Shown: in pieces, positions 22,536 through 33,235 of the stretch
How the letters are laid out: every line of letters begins with the position of its first letter
Position numbering within the stretch: the stretch's first letter is position 1
NCBI GenBank assembly: GCA_963556195.1
Contig: OY744544.1
Span: 43,914,984-43,978,983 of the forward strand
Direction: 5' to 3'
DNA: 64,000 bases
Origin: Sepiola atlantica
Taxonomy: Eukaryota > Mollusca > Cephalopoda > Sepiida > Sepiolidae
The notes under the pieces: model-generated
Databases searched by the model: none
What the model was told of the DNA's origin: nothing
What the model saw: only the letters and a program-made list of their open reading frames with translations
Position numbers and translations under genes: made by a program

Positions 22536-22831
22536 TTTACAGTACAATATTCGGTAGTGGTACAACTTTAAAACAGACAAACCTGACTTTTGCCGATGCC
22601 AAAATACGTAAACAGTCGGAAAAAGATAGTTCAAACTAATTGACGTCAAAATAAAAACGTGGTTGATTTTCAACATGTAAAATATAATGAAAGAAAAAGT
22701 CTCACCGTATGTTTTTTTTTTTGTGGCGATTTATTTATTTATTTACAGGAAAATTAAAAGTTAAACTTTTTTTTTTACATAATCAATGCAACAATGATTT
22801 TTACAGATTTTTTTTGCGTTTTATTTTTTTT

Positions 22832-23083
22832 GAGTACTAGTACAGCTTTTGATACAGACAAAAACCGACTAGGTTAGTTTAGGGTTGGAGCTGTGAAATT
22901 CACTATCGGTTTAATCACTTTTCTTTAATTATCACCAGCCTGTTAAGAGTTACTCAATTTACAGGTAAATTTGTCATCTGTTTCTCAAGCATTCTGGTTG
23001 GCTCAGCCCTTTAGCATCTTCCTGCTGTTTACGTAAACGACTGGAAGTTAGTTTTGTCTGGTTCAAAAGCTGTACCAGTACCC
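22832..23083. repeat. Inverted-repeat element of about 250 bp
   Basis: The ends are GAGTACTAGTACAGCTTTTG and the complement of GGGTACTGGTACAGCTTTTG, followed by matching CAGACAAAA blocks. Arms are about 40 bp. Confidence 0.65.
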
Positions 23084-23234
23084 AATATTCTATATAGGGT
23101 TTCATTAAAGTCTTGTAGATATTCTAACAATAACATTTGGCTTCCTTGAAATAAAAAGTTCTCATTATCCAACCAATCATTTGATTTGCCTTTGAGACAA
23201 AATGACAAAATATGATTATCAGGTTTAAATTTAT

Positions 23235-23375
23235 CATGGCCAAATCTGAAGAATTATGTTTCAGAATTTTTGAGATGACAATTGATAATTTTTATTATTT
23301 GGTTACGTCAGCCGAAATGTGAAAATAACATCCAAGATGAGAACAGTCGTCGGAATAATTCAAATCTTAAGAATA
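23235..23375 (-). repeat. Fragment of the SINE-related repeat seen at 15.3 kb
   Basis: On the - strand it carries TCTCATCTTGGATGTTATTT and TTCACATTTCGGCTGAC, similar to 15432-15468. Only the body part is present. Confidence 0.5.
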
Positions 23376-23405
23376 TCCATTCTTGTTTATTAATTTTATT
23401 TACAG

Positions 23406-23519
23406 ATGTTTGCAAAAGATGACAGTCGAAGTATTTTGCAACTGGGCCAGTATGAAAATCATCGCAAAAAATTACAAGAAGAAAGATTTAATGATTATAA
23501 TAACTATCTTCAAAACAAG
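23406..23519 (+). CDS. CSPP1: CSPP1-like gene, coding exon 2
   Basis: Acceptor TTTATTTACAG, donor GTATGA at 23520, 38 codons, phase 0 at both ends. The peptide has 'LGQYENHRKKLQEERFND' followed by YNNYLQ. This is the first of three similar modules (see exons at 28302 and 30824) and resembles the 'LGE.YE.KK.KLKEE...DYRRYL' stretch of vertebrate CSPP1. It is rich in charged residues and likely helical. Confidence 0.8.
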
Positions 23520-23639
23520 GTATGAATATTTCAGATTATTTATTGATAGGTAAAATAGGATGTGAATCCTCCTATGAATCATAATAATAATAATGATTAA
23601 AACATGGTACACAGGTGTAGTACAAATCATCAAAAGTCA

Positions 23640-23830
23640 ATGTACATGGGTGTATATGTGTGGAGGGGGGGCATTAAGTGTAGTTTCATCAAATTTTGTG
23701 AAGTTTGAAGGATACAGTATCTCAGTAGCCAACAACTGATACATGTTCCATGCTTCAGCGATTCTGAGTGTGAAGGAAAGTTTCTGAAAATCATGATAAC
23801 TATGCTGTTTTTTTAATTTTGTCGGTATAT
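23640..23830. repeat. Dispersed repeat family D, copy 2
   Basis: It matches 15690-15905 in order, with GTGTGGAGGGGG, AAGGATACAGTATCTCAGTA, GCCAACAACTGAT, TGCTTCAGCGATTCTGAG and AAAGTTTCTGAAAATCATG. Confidence 0.7.
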
Positions 23831-23949
23831 TCACATGGGTTAGACATATGAAGATTAAAAAGGTGCTCAGGGTTGTTTTTGGTGATTAATAATTTTGTGG
23901 GTGTTTATAAAATCAATTACTAAACGTCATAGCTTCAATGAATCTGTAA

Positions 23950-24240
23950 TAGAAGGGGGGGGGGTGTTGGTCCCTTCCTTATATTTATCGCACAAAATGA
24001 ATTGAACGAACAACAACTGAGTAACAGACAACAAAAAAGGGTTTATTTAACAGAGGGTTGGAACTGTGTCCCAGTGAAGAAAAGAGGCTGCCGGGTCGTC
24101 AGCAAATATATTCCCAGTGGAGATGGCTCCTGCTGGAACGATGCAGGGGAAAGGCAGGAGAGAGATGTTTCTTCGTTGCTGGCCGATTTCTCTCTGCTGA
24201 ATTCTTCAACTGACCAGGTGGTAGAAAATAGTCCATGAGG
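23950..24240. other. Segment of mixed composition with an unsupported 78-codon frame
   Basis: A G run (23957-23966) is followed by less AT-rich sequence with a frame at 24002-24238. The frame has no recognisable domain and no splice signals tie it to the host gene. It probably belongs to a repeat. Confidence 0.35.
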
Positions 24241-24259
24241 GGACAGTTGATATCAATAC

Positions 24260-24612
24260 ACTCCCATTTGAAAATCCAAATATATCAGATTTGCATTGAA
24301 ATAATATGGGTACTCCCATTTGAAAATCCAAATATATCAGATTTGCATTGAAATAATATGGGTACTCCCATTTGAAAATCCAAATATATCAGATTTGCAT
24401 TGAAATAATATGGGTACTCCCATTTGAAAATCCAAATATATCAGATTTGCATTGAAATAATATGGGTACTCCCATTTGAAAATCCAAATATATCAGATTT
24501 GCATTGAAATAATATGGGTACTCCCATTTGAAAATCCAAATATATCAGATTTGCATTGAAATAATATGGGTACTCCCATTTGAAAATCCAAATATATCAG
24601 ATTTGCATTGAA
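24260..24612. repeat. 52-bp minisatellite, 7 nearly identical copies
   Basis: The units start at 24261, 24313, 24365, 24417, 24469, 24521 and 24573, each with 'CTCCCATTTGAAAATCCAAA' and ATATCAGATTTGCATTGAA. A single diverged unit occurs at about 41125-41168 as the start of repeat family F, which suggests amplification of the first 52 bp of that repeat. Confidence 0.95.
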
Positions 24613-24885
24613 TTGTATCCATAGTCATTAGGCTCAAATTAAGCAAAAGTCCCTGAATTTCAATTTCTTCTTAAGGGGCTTTTGTTTAAACTTAAATTTT
24701 AGACATTTTCTAGAAGCAAAATTATGTAATGGATAAGATTTCTAGAAATAAAGTGTCGTATTATTATATATTGATTTTAATCTTCGTAAGCGGATATGGA
24801 AGTGGTGCAAAACTGTTCTGTTTCAGGAATAAATTTTACCAATTTTGGGATGAGTATTTTTCTAGTTCTAAATATATTTAACAAC
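24613..24885. repeat. Dispersed repeat family F, copy 1
   Basis: It aligns with 41165-41425: ATCCATAGTCATTAG.CTC, AATTAAGCAA, 'CCCTGAATTTCAATTT', TTTTCTAGAA, 'CAAAATTATGTAATGGAT', ACAAAACTGTTCTG, and a final TTTTACC...GGGA.G.GTATT.TTCTAGT. Confidence 0.75.
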
Positions 24886-24915
24886 TAGCTGTCCCTACCT
24901 GAAATTGCCCGGGAT
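24886..24915. repeat. End motif of dispersed repeat family G
   Basis: CTAGCTGTCCCTACCTGAAA then TTGCCCGGG. Related forms lie at 26102-26129 and, reversed, at 47408-47435. Confidence 0.55.
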
Positions 24916-25557
24916 GAAATAATGTATTAATATTAAAAAATAGTTTACAAAATAAGTGGGAAAAGAAAAAAAAAGTAGATAGAACTCTAGGCGATTACAT
25001 AGTTTGGAGGTTCCCAACTCTGAGGTTGGCAATTTGGACTCACAAAGTGATAAAGGTAACCTTCTTATGAAGTTAAGAATCATCCATACATCTAAAGCAG
25101 AAATGGGTAAAGAGATCACTAAAAATGAAAGTACACGACTGTGTTATCTCCCTTTCTATTTACCTGAACTAAAAATAGAATGGAAGGATATGTTTCTTAG
25201 GTGCTTGATCTGCCCAACAGTTGACTGCTTCTACATAGGCACTAAGACACAAAGCTGTCTTTGCTATTTCAAGTTTGAAAGTTTTTATTTTCCCCATTTA
25301 TTTTGATTTTTCTGGTTACTTATAAAATTTGGTCTCAATTTTGGATGGAATCTCAAAAAGTATGATGAAGTTAAAATGGCGATTTTCATTGTAAAAACAG
25401 TTTGATACCACTGGCCTTGTGGGTAGAGACGGCAGCCCTGGCTGCATTTAAATAATTCCTAACACCCAAAATACTGACAAAAACGTGAATACTTTGTTGC
25501 TTATAATTATTTCCTCTTTTGTTTTTTTATTAAATATGTTTCCTTTTTCTAATGTAG

Positions 25558-25668
25558 AAATCTTACCAGAAAGAACCAATTTCAGTCAAAAGTAAATCCC
25601 ATGAACAACTCCATGTACAAAACCTTGAAGAACATCTCAAAGAACTTCAAAAGACATCAACTGGAAAA
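25558..25668 (+). CDS. CSPP1: CSPP1-like gene, coding exon 3
   Basis: Acceptor TTTTTCTAATGTAG, donor GTATGT at 25669, 37 codons, phase 0 at both ends. The peptide is basic and polar, with 'HEQLHVQNLEEHLKELQK', a probable short coiled coil. It links the first module to the duplicated modules downstream. No motif outside the reading frame and splice context identifies it. Confidence 0.7.
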
Positions 25669-26099
25669 GTATGTGAGAAACATTGTCTTTTTTTTAATAT
25701 ATATATCATACATTATACATACAATATCGATATACAGATAAAATTCTGCTAAATATTTCCTCCAACAGTTCCCCAAAATGCACCAATAATTCTTCAAGTG
25801 GTTTTTAACCTTGATAAGTGGTGACTTATTAGAAAAAAAAAAAAAATATATAAATAACATCGAGAAGGTGAAAATGCATATTTTCTGTATGAATTTTGAT
25901 GACCGATATTTAAAACGTAAATATTTTAACATGTAAAATTTTTGTCCTTCAGTTTTTTGTTTTTGTTTTCGTTATATAGAAGCACTTCCCATTTACAGTC
26001 TAATAAAAAGGAAAAAAGAACTTTCACTTCTAATTAGATAGTTTTTATTTTTTACATTTGTTTACGATACATCATCCATATTCAACGGTTTTATATTTA
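25669..26099. other. Intron, no gene seen
   Basis: AT-rich with an A run near 25830-25845. The antisense frame is not supported by any motif. Confidence 0.5.
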
Positions 26100-26560
26100 A
26101 ACTAGCAGGGAACTCTGCGTTGCTCGGGATTGAATGAAGATCACTACTATGTACTTTTTCACTATGCTCATAACACCATATTGTTTTCTTTGTTTTTATG
26201 GCCCTCTTCTCTCATTTCACCCCCTAATATAGTCGGAAAAGGCTGAAACATTGGAAAACTCTGAATTGATGTCTTACACATATGGTTTAAATTTCATTAA
26301 AATTGGATATATATATTTGAAGTTTTAAGGGAGTTCTGTCCCCATGAGTCACTTAGAAGTGGGGGCACATAGATATTCGGCACATAAAGGGTAACATAGA
26401 AATTCGGGACCACTTCCATTGTCTTCCCCATAAAATTTTATACCTATGACTTAAATTTCTTACAAATAGGATATATTTGAAGTTTTAAGGGAGTTATGCC
26501 CTCATAATTCCCCTTAAGTGGTAGAGGGACATGAAGCATTGCTGAAACCTGTCCTTAGGG
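26100..26560. repeat. Dispersed repeat family G, copy with end motif
   Basis: It begins ACTAGCAGGGAACTCTGCGT, TGCTCGGG. Inside, 'ATATATTTGAAGTTTTAAGG', GAGTT.TG.CCC occurs twice (26306 and 26467), with a shared AAATTTCTTACAAAT/AAATTTCATTAAAAT lead, so it contains an internal duplication of about 160 bp. Confidence 0.5.
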
Positions 26561-27118
26561 GGCTCTCAATCAGGTGTTGTACTCTTTCCCTGGTTGGGGA
26601 TAGTACACATTGGTTATGTTAAGAAGTGTCTGTTAGTGTCAGAGGCCTTCTTTGAGGCTTCAAGTGGTCATGGTTCATTGACTAGACTTGGGGTTGAATA
26701 TACGACTGAAACTCTGTATCTTGTTATCTTGCCTTCTTGTTTCCATACAGAATGGATGACGTCATCATTTTATGGCATCATCCATTAAAACAGATGGGAA
26801 TAATCGTGCACAGTAGATGACATCACTAAATGATGATATCATCCATTAAACCAGAGAGAGATATGAGAGGAACAGATCCTTTATGACGTTTTATTTAGGT
26901 GACCCAAAGGGGGTCACGGTTTGTCTGCTAGATTGGGGGTCTACAGTAATCTTGTTTGCTTGTCACAACACCAGGCACACTTTATGGTTATTATCAAGAA
27001 ATAAATATATATATATTTGCTTGAAAATGGATGGTATCATAAAGGATGAATGGTTGTTGACAAAAGCTGTAGACGTGTATGTGTAATAGTAGTAATCACT
27101 ACTGACTACATATAGCAA
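26561..27118. other. Intron; imperfect local repeat, no gene seen
   Basis: GATGACGTCATCATTTTATG / GATGACATCACTAAATGATG units with 'ATCATCCATTAAA' recur at about 26755 and 26816. No protein content was recognised. Confidence 0.45.
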
Positions 27119-27580
27119 TAGGGGTGGGACGTAATGGGTGAAAATTTTAGATTCATACGAGTAGTATTTTTTTGTGTTCATTTATACATAAATAACACTA
27201 AACAATCAAACATTTGAAAATTTTGCAAAATTCAGAAGGTGCAGGCCAAAAATCGCCGTTAGTGCTCCACGGGACTCAAAATCCATCGTTTATCGGTGAA
27301 AAAGTGGTTTCATGCGATATTGCAGGTCCTAAAACATCCTCAAAAGCTATGAATGGATATAGATGGTTAAATCTGATATAGTACTTTAATTTAGGACCAT
27401 TTTCAGGCTGTGAAAGGGTTTTCATGAATGTAAAATAGCCAAAAACTAGTGGCCTGCACCTTCTGAATTTTGCAAAATTTTCAAAATGTTTCATTGTTTA
27501 GTGTTATTTATGTATAAATGAACACAAAAAAATACTACTTGCATGAATCTGAAATTTTCACCCATTACGTCCCACCCCTA
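27119..27580. mobile_element. hAT-like MITE, 462 bp, with a 7-bp target duplication
   Basis: The ends are TAGGGGTGGGACGTAATGGG and its complement. Inverted arms of about 130 bp run 27119-27247 and 27449-27580 and differ at a few positions. ATAGCAA flanks both sides (27112-27118 and 27581-27587). A TAGGGGTG end is usual for hAT elements, whose duplication is normally 8 bp; here only 7 match. No transposase is present. Confidence 0.8.
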
Positions 27581-27639
27581 ATAGCAACAACAAGTAACAG
27601 CAGCAGCCGCCATTGACAATTTTTAAAATATTTGCTTGA

Positions 27640-27880
27640 TTTGTAAGCTGGGTGCTGAATGGAGCAAACAGTAATTATGATTGGGATTTAACCAATCAGG
27701 AACAATCTCTTATGCGAGCAGAGCACTAGTTCCCGAAAGTTATTTAAGGGAGTTCATTGGCACTGTGAGCTTTCTTTAGTTGTGAAAAGACCACTATTGT
27801 GTAACTAACCCATGTCTGTCAGTTTGATCACCAAACTCCTCTCTTGAGACATAAACCAAATAAAAGAAGGCTTAAATATC
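27640..27880 (+). other. Possible promoter or solo LTR
   Basis: A CCAAT box (27690), a TATTTAAG box (27742) and AATAAA (27859) occur in LTR-like order and spacing. No terminal repeats or target duplication were identified, so this is a weak call. Confidence 0.25.
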
Positions 27881-28301
27881 CAAGATGGATACCTATCGCA
27901 TGTGGACTTACTCCCAATACCATTCGATGCATAGGCTTCCTAACATTAACAATATGAACTTTTCTCTGTTCCCTCCAAACACAACATTAATTCTACATAT
28001 TATTGACTCTCAAATCTTTCTCTTCGTCAAGACTCATGAACTTATCCTCTATTACTAACACCTATTATTACATGTTTAACGAAGATGCCCAATAAATTTT
28101 AGAATGGACTTTGTCTTTAATTTTACATATGTTCCTATTTACCGCCTTCCTACGAATGTTTTTTGAAAGCAGCAGCAACTGCTGGTTCCTGCTGCTTCAT
28201 CAACCAATGTCAAATTAAGAAATTATATATTTAATAATATATATCACAAATAGTGACCCAATGGGTGGGATGATTGAAATGAATGTTCTTTTTAATTTCA
28301 G

Positions 28302-28475
28302 TTTCTTGCTGATACGGAACAACCGCATAGATCAACCTGGAGTTCTCTTTCCCAAAAGTCCCAGCCGAGGAAAAAAGAGCCCAATGATTTCTTTGCCAAC
28401 TTTGGTGAATATGAAAATACAAAGAAGAAATTGAAAGAAGAGAGGGAAAGGGATTACCACAGACATTTAGCAGAG
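28302..28475 (+). CDS. CSPP1: CSPP1-like gene, coding exon 4 (duplicated module a)
   Basis: Acceptor TTTTTAATTTCAG, donor GTGAAT at 28476, 58 codons, phase 0 at both ends. It encodes a Ser/Lys-rich stretch ('RSTWSSLSQKSQPRKKEP') and then the module 'FGEYENTKKKLKEERERDY' ending in HRHLAE, the closest match here to the CSPP1 repeat. It is the same length and very similar to exon 5 at 30824. Because the duplication keeps phase 0, both exons can be used together or one can be skipped without breaking the frame. Confidence 0.85.
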
Positions 28476-28529
28476 GTGAATTGACATGGTCTATTTATTC
28501 TTTCTTTTGAGTGCTTTTTTCACAGTTAA

Positions 28530-29530
28530 AGGTTTGCAACCAAATCTCTACAAGCAATTTTGTTGCTTTTCATAATAGGTTTGCAACCAAATCTCTACAA
28601 GCAATTTTGTTGCTTTTCATAATAGGTTTGTAACCAAATCTCTACAAGCAATTTTGTTGCTTTTCATAATAGGTTTGTAACCAAATCTCTACAAGCAATT
28701 TTGTTGCTTTTCATAATAGGTTTGTAACCAAATCTCTATAAGCAATTTTGTTGCTTTTCATAATAGGTTTGTAACCAAATCTCTACAAGCAATTTTGTTG
28801 CTTTTCATAATAGGTTTGTAACCAAATCTCTACAAGCAATTTTGTTGCTTTTCATAATAGGTTTGTAACCAAATCTCTACAAGCAATTTTGTTGCTTTTC
28901 ATAATAGGTTTGTAACCAAATCTCTACAAGCAATGTTGTTGCTTTTCATAATAGGTTTGTAACCAAATCTCTACAAGCAATTTTGTTGCTTTTCATAATA
29001 GGTTTGCAACCAAATCTCTACAAGCAATTTTGTTGCTTTTCATAATAGGTTTGCAACCAAATCTCTACAAGCAATTTTGTTGCTTTTCATAATAGGTTTG
29101 CAACCAAATCTCTACAAGCAATTTTGTTGCTTTTCATAATAGGTTTGCAACCAAATCTCTACAAGCAATTTTGTTGCTTTTCATAATAGGTTTGCAACCA
29201 AATCTCTACAAGCAATTTTGTTGCTTTTCATAATAGGTTTGTAACCAAATCTCTACAAGCAATTTTGTTGCTTTTCATAATAGGTTTGTAACCAAATCTC
29301 TACAAGCAATTTTGTTGCTTTTCATAATAGGTTTGTAACCAAATCTCTACAAGCAATTTTGTTGCTTTTCATAATAGGTTTGTAACCAAATCTCTACAAG
29401 CAATTTTGTTGCTTTTCATAATAGGTTTGTAACCAAATCTCTACAAGCAATTTTGCTTGCTTTTCATAATAGGTTTGTAACCAAATCTCTACAAGCAATT
29501 TTGTTGCTTTTCATAATAGGTTTGTAACCC
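28530..29530. repeat. 47-bp minisatellite, about 21 copies, in the intron
   Basis: The units are AGGTTTGCAACCAAATCTCT, ACAAGCAATTTTGTTGCTTT, TCATAAT (47 bp). A block of GCAACC units, then GTAACC units, then GCAACC and GTAACC again points to amplification of larger blocks. A single diverged unit is present at the same place after exon 5 (about 31058-31106), so the array grew after, or in only one copy of, the duplication. Confidence 0.95.
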
Positions 29531-30184
29531 TTTCAGTCACAGCTTAAATTACGATTATTTCCATCAAAAAACTTTATTCACCTTCCTCAATGTCATCTGC
29601 CAGTCAACTGGTGTTTCACTGTGTGACTCCCATACTGGTATTACGTCAAATTGACTCTTTGCAAACATTTTAAAAGGTGTCCAATACGCTAGACACAAGA
29701 CCAAAAGGGGTTAAGGGGACTGAATGGAGTGGTTCGCTCCCCAGAACTACCAAGTTAAGAAATTATATTAGTGCCTTCTGCATATTTATAAAGTTGAGCC
29801 ATTTTATCGCGATGACATTGAGATTAAAATGTCAACTTCTATTCATGATAGAAGAACACCTTTGAAATATACTCAGTCATGTCTATGCGATTGATATCTG
29901 AAGGTTAACTAATTTGCATATTGTTTTGCAAAACGAACTAAAATTAATTAACTATCCATTTTTTTTTGTTTTCTTATTTGATGATTGTTTTTATTTTACT
30001 ATTACCCACAGTTCTATTGTCGGATATTTTCTATACCATGGATAAGTGCTTAGCATTTTGGGTGAAAAAAGTCTTGTCGGTCCTTTCTGGTCAATTTACT
30101 TTTAGGTTTTCTCAATTTTCACAGACGCCGCCAGGACACCCCGGTTTTACCAGTATTTAATAATATACAAGATTGTGACTCCAT
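29531..30184. other. Intron, no gene seen beyond the duplication edge
   Basis: The part up to about 29770 resembles the intron after exon 5. The rest is AT-rich without recognisable protein content. Confidence 0.5.
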
Positions 30185-30600
30185 TGTGTCACCCAATTAG
30201 GATTAGATTGTTTGGCTCAAGAAAAAGTGAGCTTGTAAAGCCAGTTAAATTAAAAAAATTAAAAAGACAAAATCCAAAATTAGTCTCTTTCTGCACTTTC
30301 TCTAACTACAGGTTAAATTGTATAACTACTTGTGATATTTACTAGTGTTTCTAATGGACTGTCCTAATCTTAAGTTTTATAGTTTTATCACTCTAGACTA
30401 TTAATAAACAGAGAGAGAGAGAGAGAGAATGATGGAAGCGAGAGTGATAAACACTAATAAATATAAATTAAGAGTGAGGGTTGTCGAACAAGATAGAGTA
30501 AGGGAGGCTGAGAATAATAGACAGAAACTTAGTAAAAGATGGGTTACTTGGTAAGTTAATTGCAAATTACAACTAAGTAGAACAATTAAAGTGGAATGTT
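30185..30600. repeat. Dispersed repeat family H, copy 1
   Basis: It aligns with 59163-59670: GTGTCACCCA, AGATTGTTT, AAAAAGACAAAATCC.AAA, AGTCTCTTT, AATAAACAGAGAGAGAG, GA.AAACAGAAACTTAGTAA and TTACTTGGT.AGT. The second copy has a long palindrome that is only partly kept here. Confidence 0.65.
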
Positions 30601-30741
30601 TTTCAGATATAACTCAATCCCGAAACTAAGGAATATTTCAGCATGTATTTTGTGTGATAAAAATATATTTTAAAAAAAGCCTAAAGGAAGCAGATATTGA
30701 TCAACTAAGATTTAGTATAATGATATGTATTAAAAATACTA

Positions 30742-31160
30742 ACCCAATGGGTTACGGGTGGTCTCGTCTTTGTATAAAGATCCGCTAAAGGTATGATTGA
30801 AATGAATGTTCCTTTAATTTCAGTTTGTTTCTAATACGAAACAACCGCAAAGATCAACCTGGAGTTCTCTTTCCAAAAAGTCTCAACCGAGGAAAAAAGA
30901 GCCAGATGTTTTCTTTGCCAACTTCGGTGAATACGAAAATACAAAGAAGAAATTGAATGAAGAGAGGGAAAGGAATTTCAACAGACATTTAGCGGAGGTG
31001 AATTGGCATGGTTGATTTCTTCTTCCTTTCTCTTGAGTACCATCTTCACAGTTGAATGTTGCCAACCAGGTCTCTTTAAGCAATTCTGTTGCTTTACATG
31101 ACAGTTTTTTTAAGGAGAATGATAGGAGTGGTTGGCTTCCAGAACTAACAAAGTTTTCCT
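30742..31160 (+). repeat. Segmental duplication, unit 2 (exon 5 with flanks)
   Basis: Partner of 28256-29780 without the minisatellite expansion. Intron similarity continues on both sides of the exon. Confidence 0.8.
30824..30997 (+). CDS. CSPP1: CSPP1-like gene, coding exon 5 (duplicated module b)
   Basis: Acceptor CCTTTAATTTCAG, donor GTGAAT at 30998, 58 codons, phase 0 at both ends. The peptide repeats module a with changes: 'RSTWSSLSKKSQPRKKEP', then 'FGEYENTKKKLNEERERNF', NRHLAE. Both copies remain open and most changes keep charge, so both are probably used. The DY of the module has become NF here, which may weaken this repeat. Confidence 0.85.
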
Positions 31161-31485
31161 TCTCCTAAACTAGTTACCTTACTATGGTTTGAGAGTCTCA
31201 TCTATTCTACTATTGAGCCCATGCGTGGATAAGCTAATGCCTGTGCGTCAAATCTGGCCAGCAAAGCCTTTTCCTGTGGCCCGCGAAGACCTTTGATAAA
31301 GATGATCTTTTTAGGAAAGTATAAAAACAAGTTCCAAAGGGATTATCCGAAACACTGCTAATATACCAAGGTAAAGTAGAACAACTGAAAGTCAGGGAAA
31401 TGTATTTATAGAAATCCTTTTGGACCTTTCATTGTCTTTGATAAGATTTTAAGAGTTATTAAAGGCACTGCTGGTATCTGGATTG

Positions 31486-31943
31486 GGGTATCTTTTACAA
31501 TACTCAGCAGAGTAAAAACGCTCAAAAAACAAATATACAACAAATAAAAGTAACTGTAGGCAATAAAAGTTATTTTCAAACTTACCTGTGGCATTTGTTT
31601 GTATTTTTAACCCGTTCAAATTGCTATTTATTAGAAATTAAATTATTCGTCACACCAACATCGCACAAGTCCAAAATGGCAACAGTATGTAACGAGAATA
31701 AGGATCGGCGGCCATTTTCTTTTTGCAAATTCTGTGCACAAAAAAAACAAGAATTTTTTTTTTACATCTAATAAAAACCCATTTATACTACGTAAAAATA
31801 CAAACAAATTTCATAGGTAAGTAGGAAAATATCTATTCTCGACGTAGGTCACCATCACTTGTTGTATATTTATTTTTTTTACCCCGTTCTCGTTCGTTTT
31901 TTGGAACCCGTCCGCTACTCTGCTGATTATTGTAAAAGATACC
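31486..31943. mobile_element. 458-bp inverted-repeat transposon with a 9-bp target duplication
   Basis: The ends are GGGTATCTTTTACAATACTC and the complement (...GATTATTGTAAAAGATACC), and inverted similarity continues through CAGCAGAGTA and AAATATACAACAA. TCTGGATTG flanks both sides (31477-31485 and 31944-31952). A 9-bp duplication fits Mutator-like elements, or Merlin, but there is no protein to decide. Confidence 0.8.
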
Positions 31944-31952
31944 TCTGGATTG

Positions 31953-32746
31953 TACTAATGATATGAACTTAAATCATAAAAGGTTTTCGAAATAATTGTA
32001 CCAACTGACTTTGTATTGTTTTAAGAAGGATTTGAAAGGTATCGTCTGTTGACTCTCTGTTAATTAGATTTCTTTAAAATCTTCTGTTTTTGTTTATCTT
32101 AGTTTTTATTACCATTTTAATGTACACAAAGATAATTGTCTTTATTACTCTTTTTTATATAAAAATTTATAAATGAATAGAAATCAATAGTTGAATATAT
32201 CTATGTTGGGTTCGTGAAGATGGAGTGTTCTGGATAGGAGCTTAAGTGAGAGAGCTCAATCCATATGCAGTTAAAAATAAAGTTCAAGAAGAAAAGGCTC
32301 AACCCAACATTTTTAAGTCTTTGAACTATAATTTATTTCGCCTGGGGTGGGATGGAGGTTCATCTTCTTAGTGTACGAGTGGAAAGCAAGCCAATAGCAC
32401 CTGACGAGCCCTCCCTCCTCCTCGGGTTAAATAATTTATAGTGCAAAGGCTTAAAAAAGTTGGTTGGAGTTTTTTCTTAACTTATATATAGGATTAGACA
32501 GTCAAAAGAATGTATGTGTTCATCTATATGTATACTCTCTTGTATTTTATGGGGTAAACAGAATTTGAATTTAATACAACCTTTGCATTTGTAAATCCTA
32601 TATTTGATGTTACCAAGATACTGGTTTTATATTTTCATGGGGTAAATTCTCTTACCTATTTTTCTTAATTTTCCTATTTATACCTGTTATTTTTATTTTA
32701 TTAACTTTTCTATTTATATTATTCTTCATACTTTTATATCTTATTC

Positions 32747-32749
<3 letters not shown>
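31953..32749. other. Intron, no gene seen
   Basis: AT-rich with a mixed patch at about 32205-32450 that shows no protein motif or second copy. Confidence 0.45.
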
Positions 32750-32836
<87 letters not shown>

Positions 32837-32890
32837 TTATTTTATTTTATTTTATTTTATTTTATTTTATTTTATTTTATTTTATTTTAT
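32750..32890. repeat. (ATT)n then (TTTTA)n microsatellites
   Basis: About 28 ATT units pass into about 11 TTTTA units, directly before the 69-bp array. Confidence 0.95.
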
Positions 32891-33235
32891 TCTTTAATTT
32901 TATGTTTGGTGTTTTACTTCCTTATATATATTTCCTTATTATATTTTATTTTATTCTATTCTTTAATTTTATGTTTGGTGTTTTACTTCCTTATATATAT
33001 TTCCTTATTATATTTTATTTTATTCTATTCTTTAATTTTATGTTTGGTGTTTTACTTCCTTATATATATTTCCTTATTATATTTTATTTTATTCTATTCT
33101 TTAATTTTATGTTTGGTGTTTTACTTCCTTATATATATTTCCTTATTATATTTTATTTTATTCTATTCTTTAATTTTATGTTTGGTGTTTTACTTCCTTA
33201 TATATATTTCCTTATTATATTTTATTTTATTATTA
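32891..33235. repeat. 69-bp minisatellite, 5 nearly identical copies
   Basis: The units contain 'TTATGTTTGGTGTTTTACTT', CCTTATATATATTTCC and TTTATTTTATTCTATTCT. Because 69 is a multiple of three, two frames stay open across it and give repeated hydrophobic peptides. These are not genes. Confidence 0.95.

Larger units (their letters stand above)
28256..29780 (+). repeat. Segmental duplication, unit 1 (exon 4 with flanks)
   Basis: From ACCCAATGGG (28256) through 'GATTGAAATGAATGTTC', the exon, the donor, 'TTGAGT' and the CAACC..TCTCT block, unit 1 aligns with 30742-31160. Past the 47-bp array the similarity resumes with GGAGTGGTT and CCAGAACTA. The duplication thus covers an exon and several hundred bases of intron. 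Confidence 0.8.
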
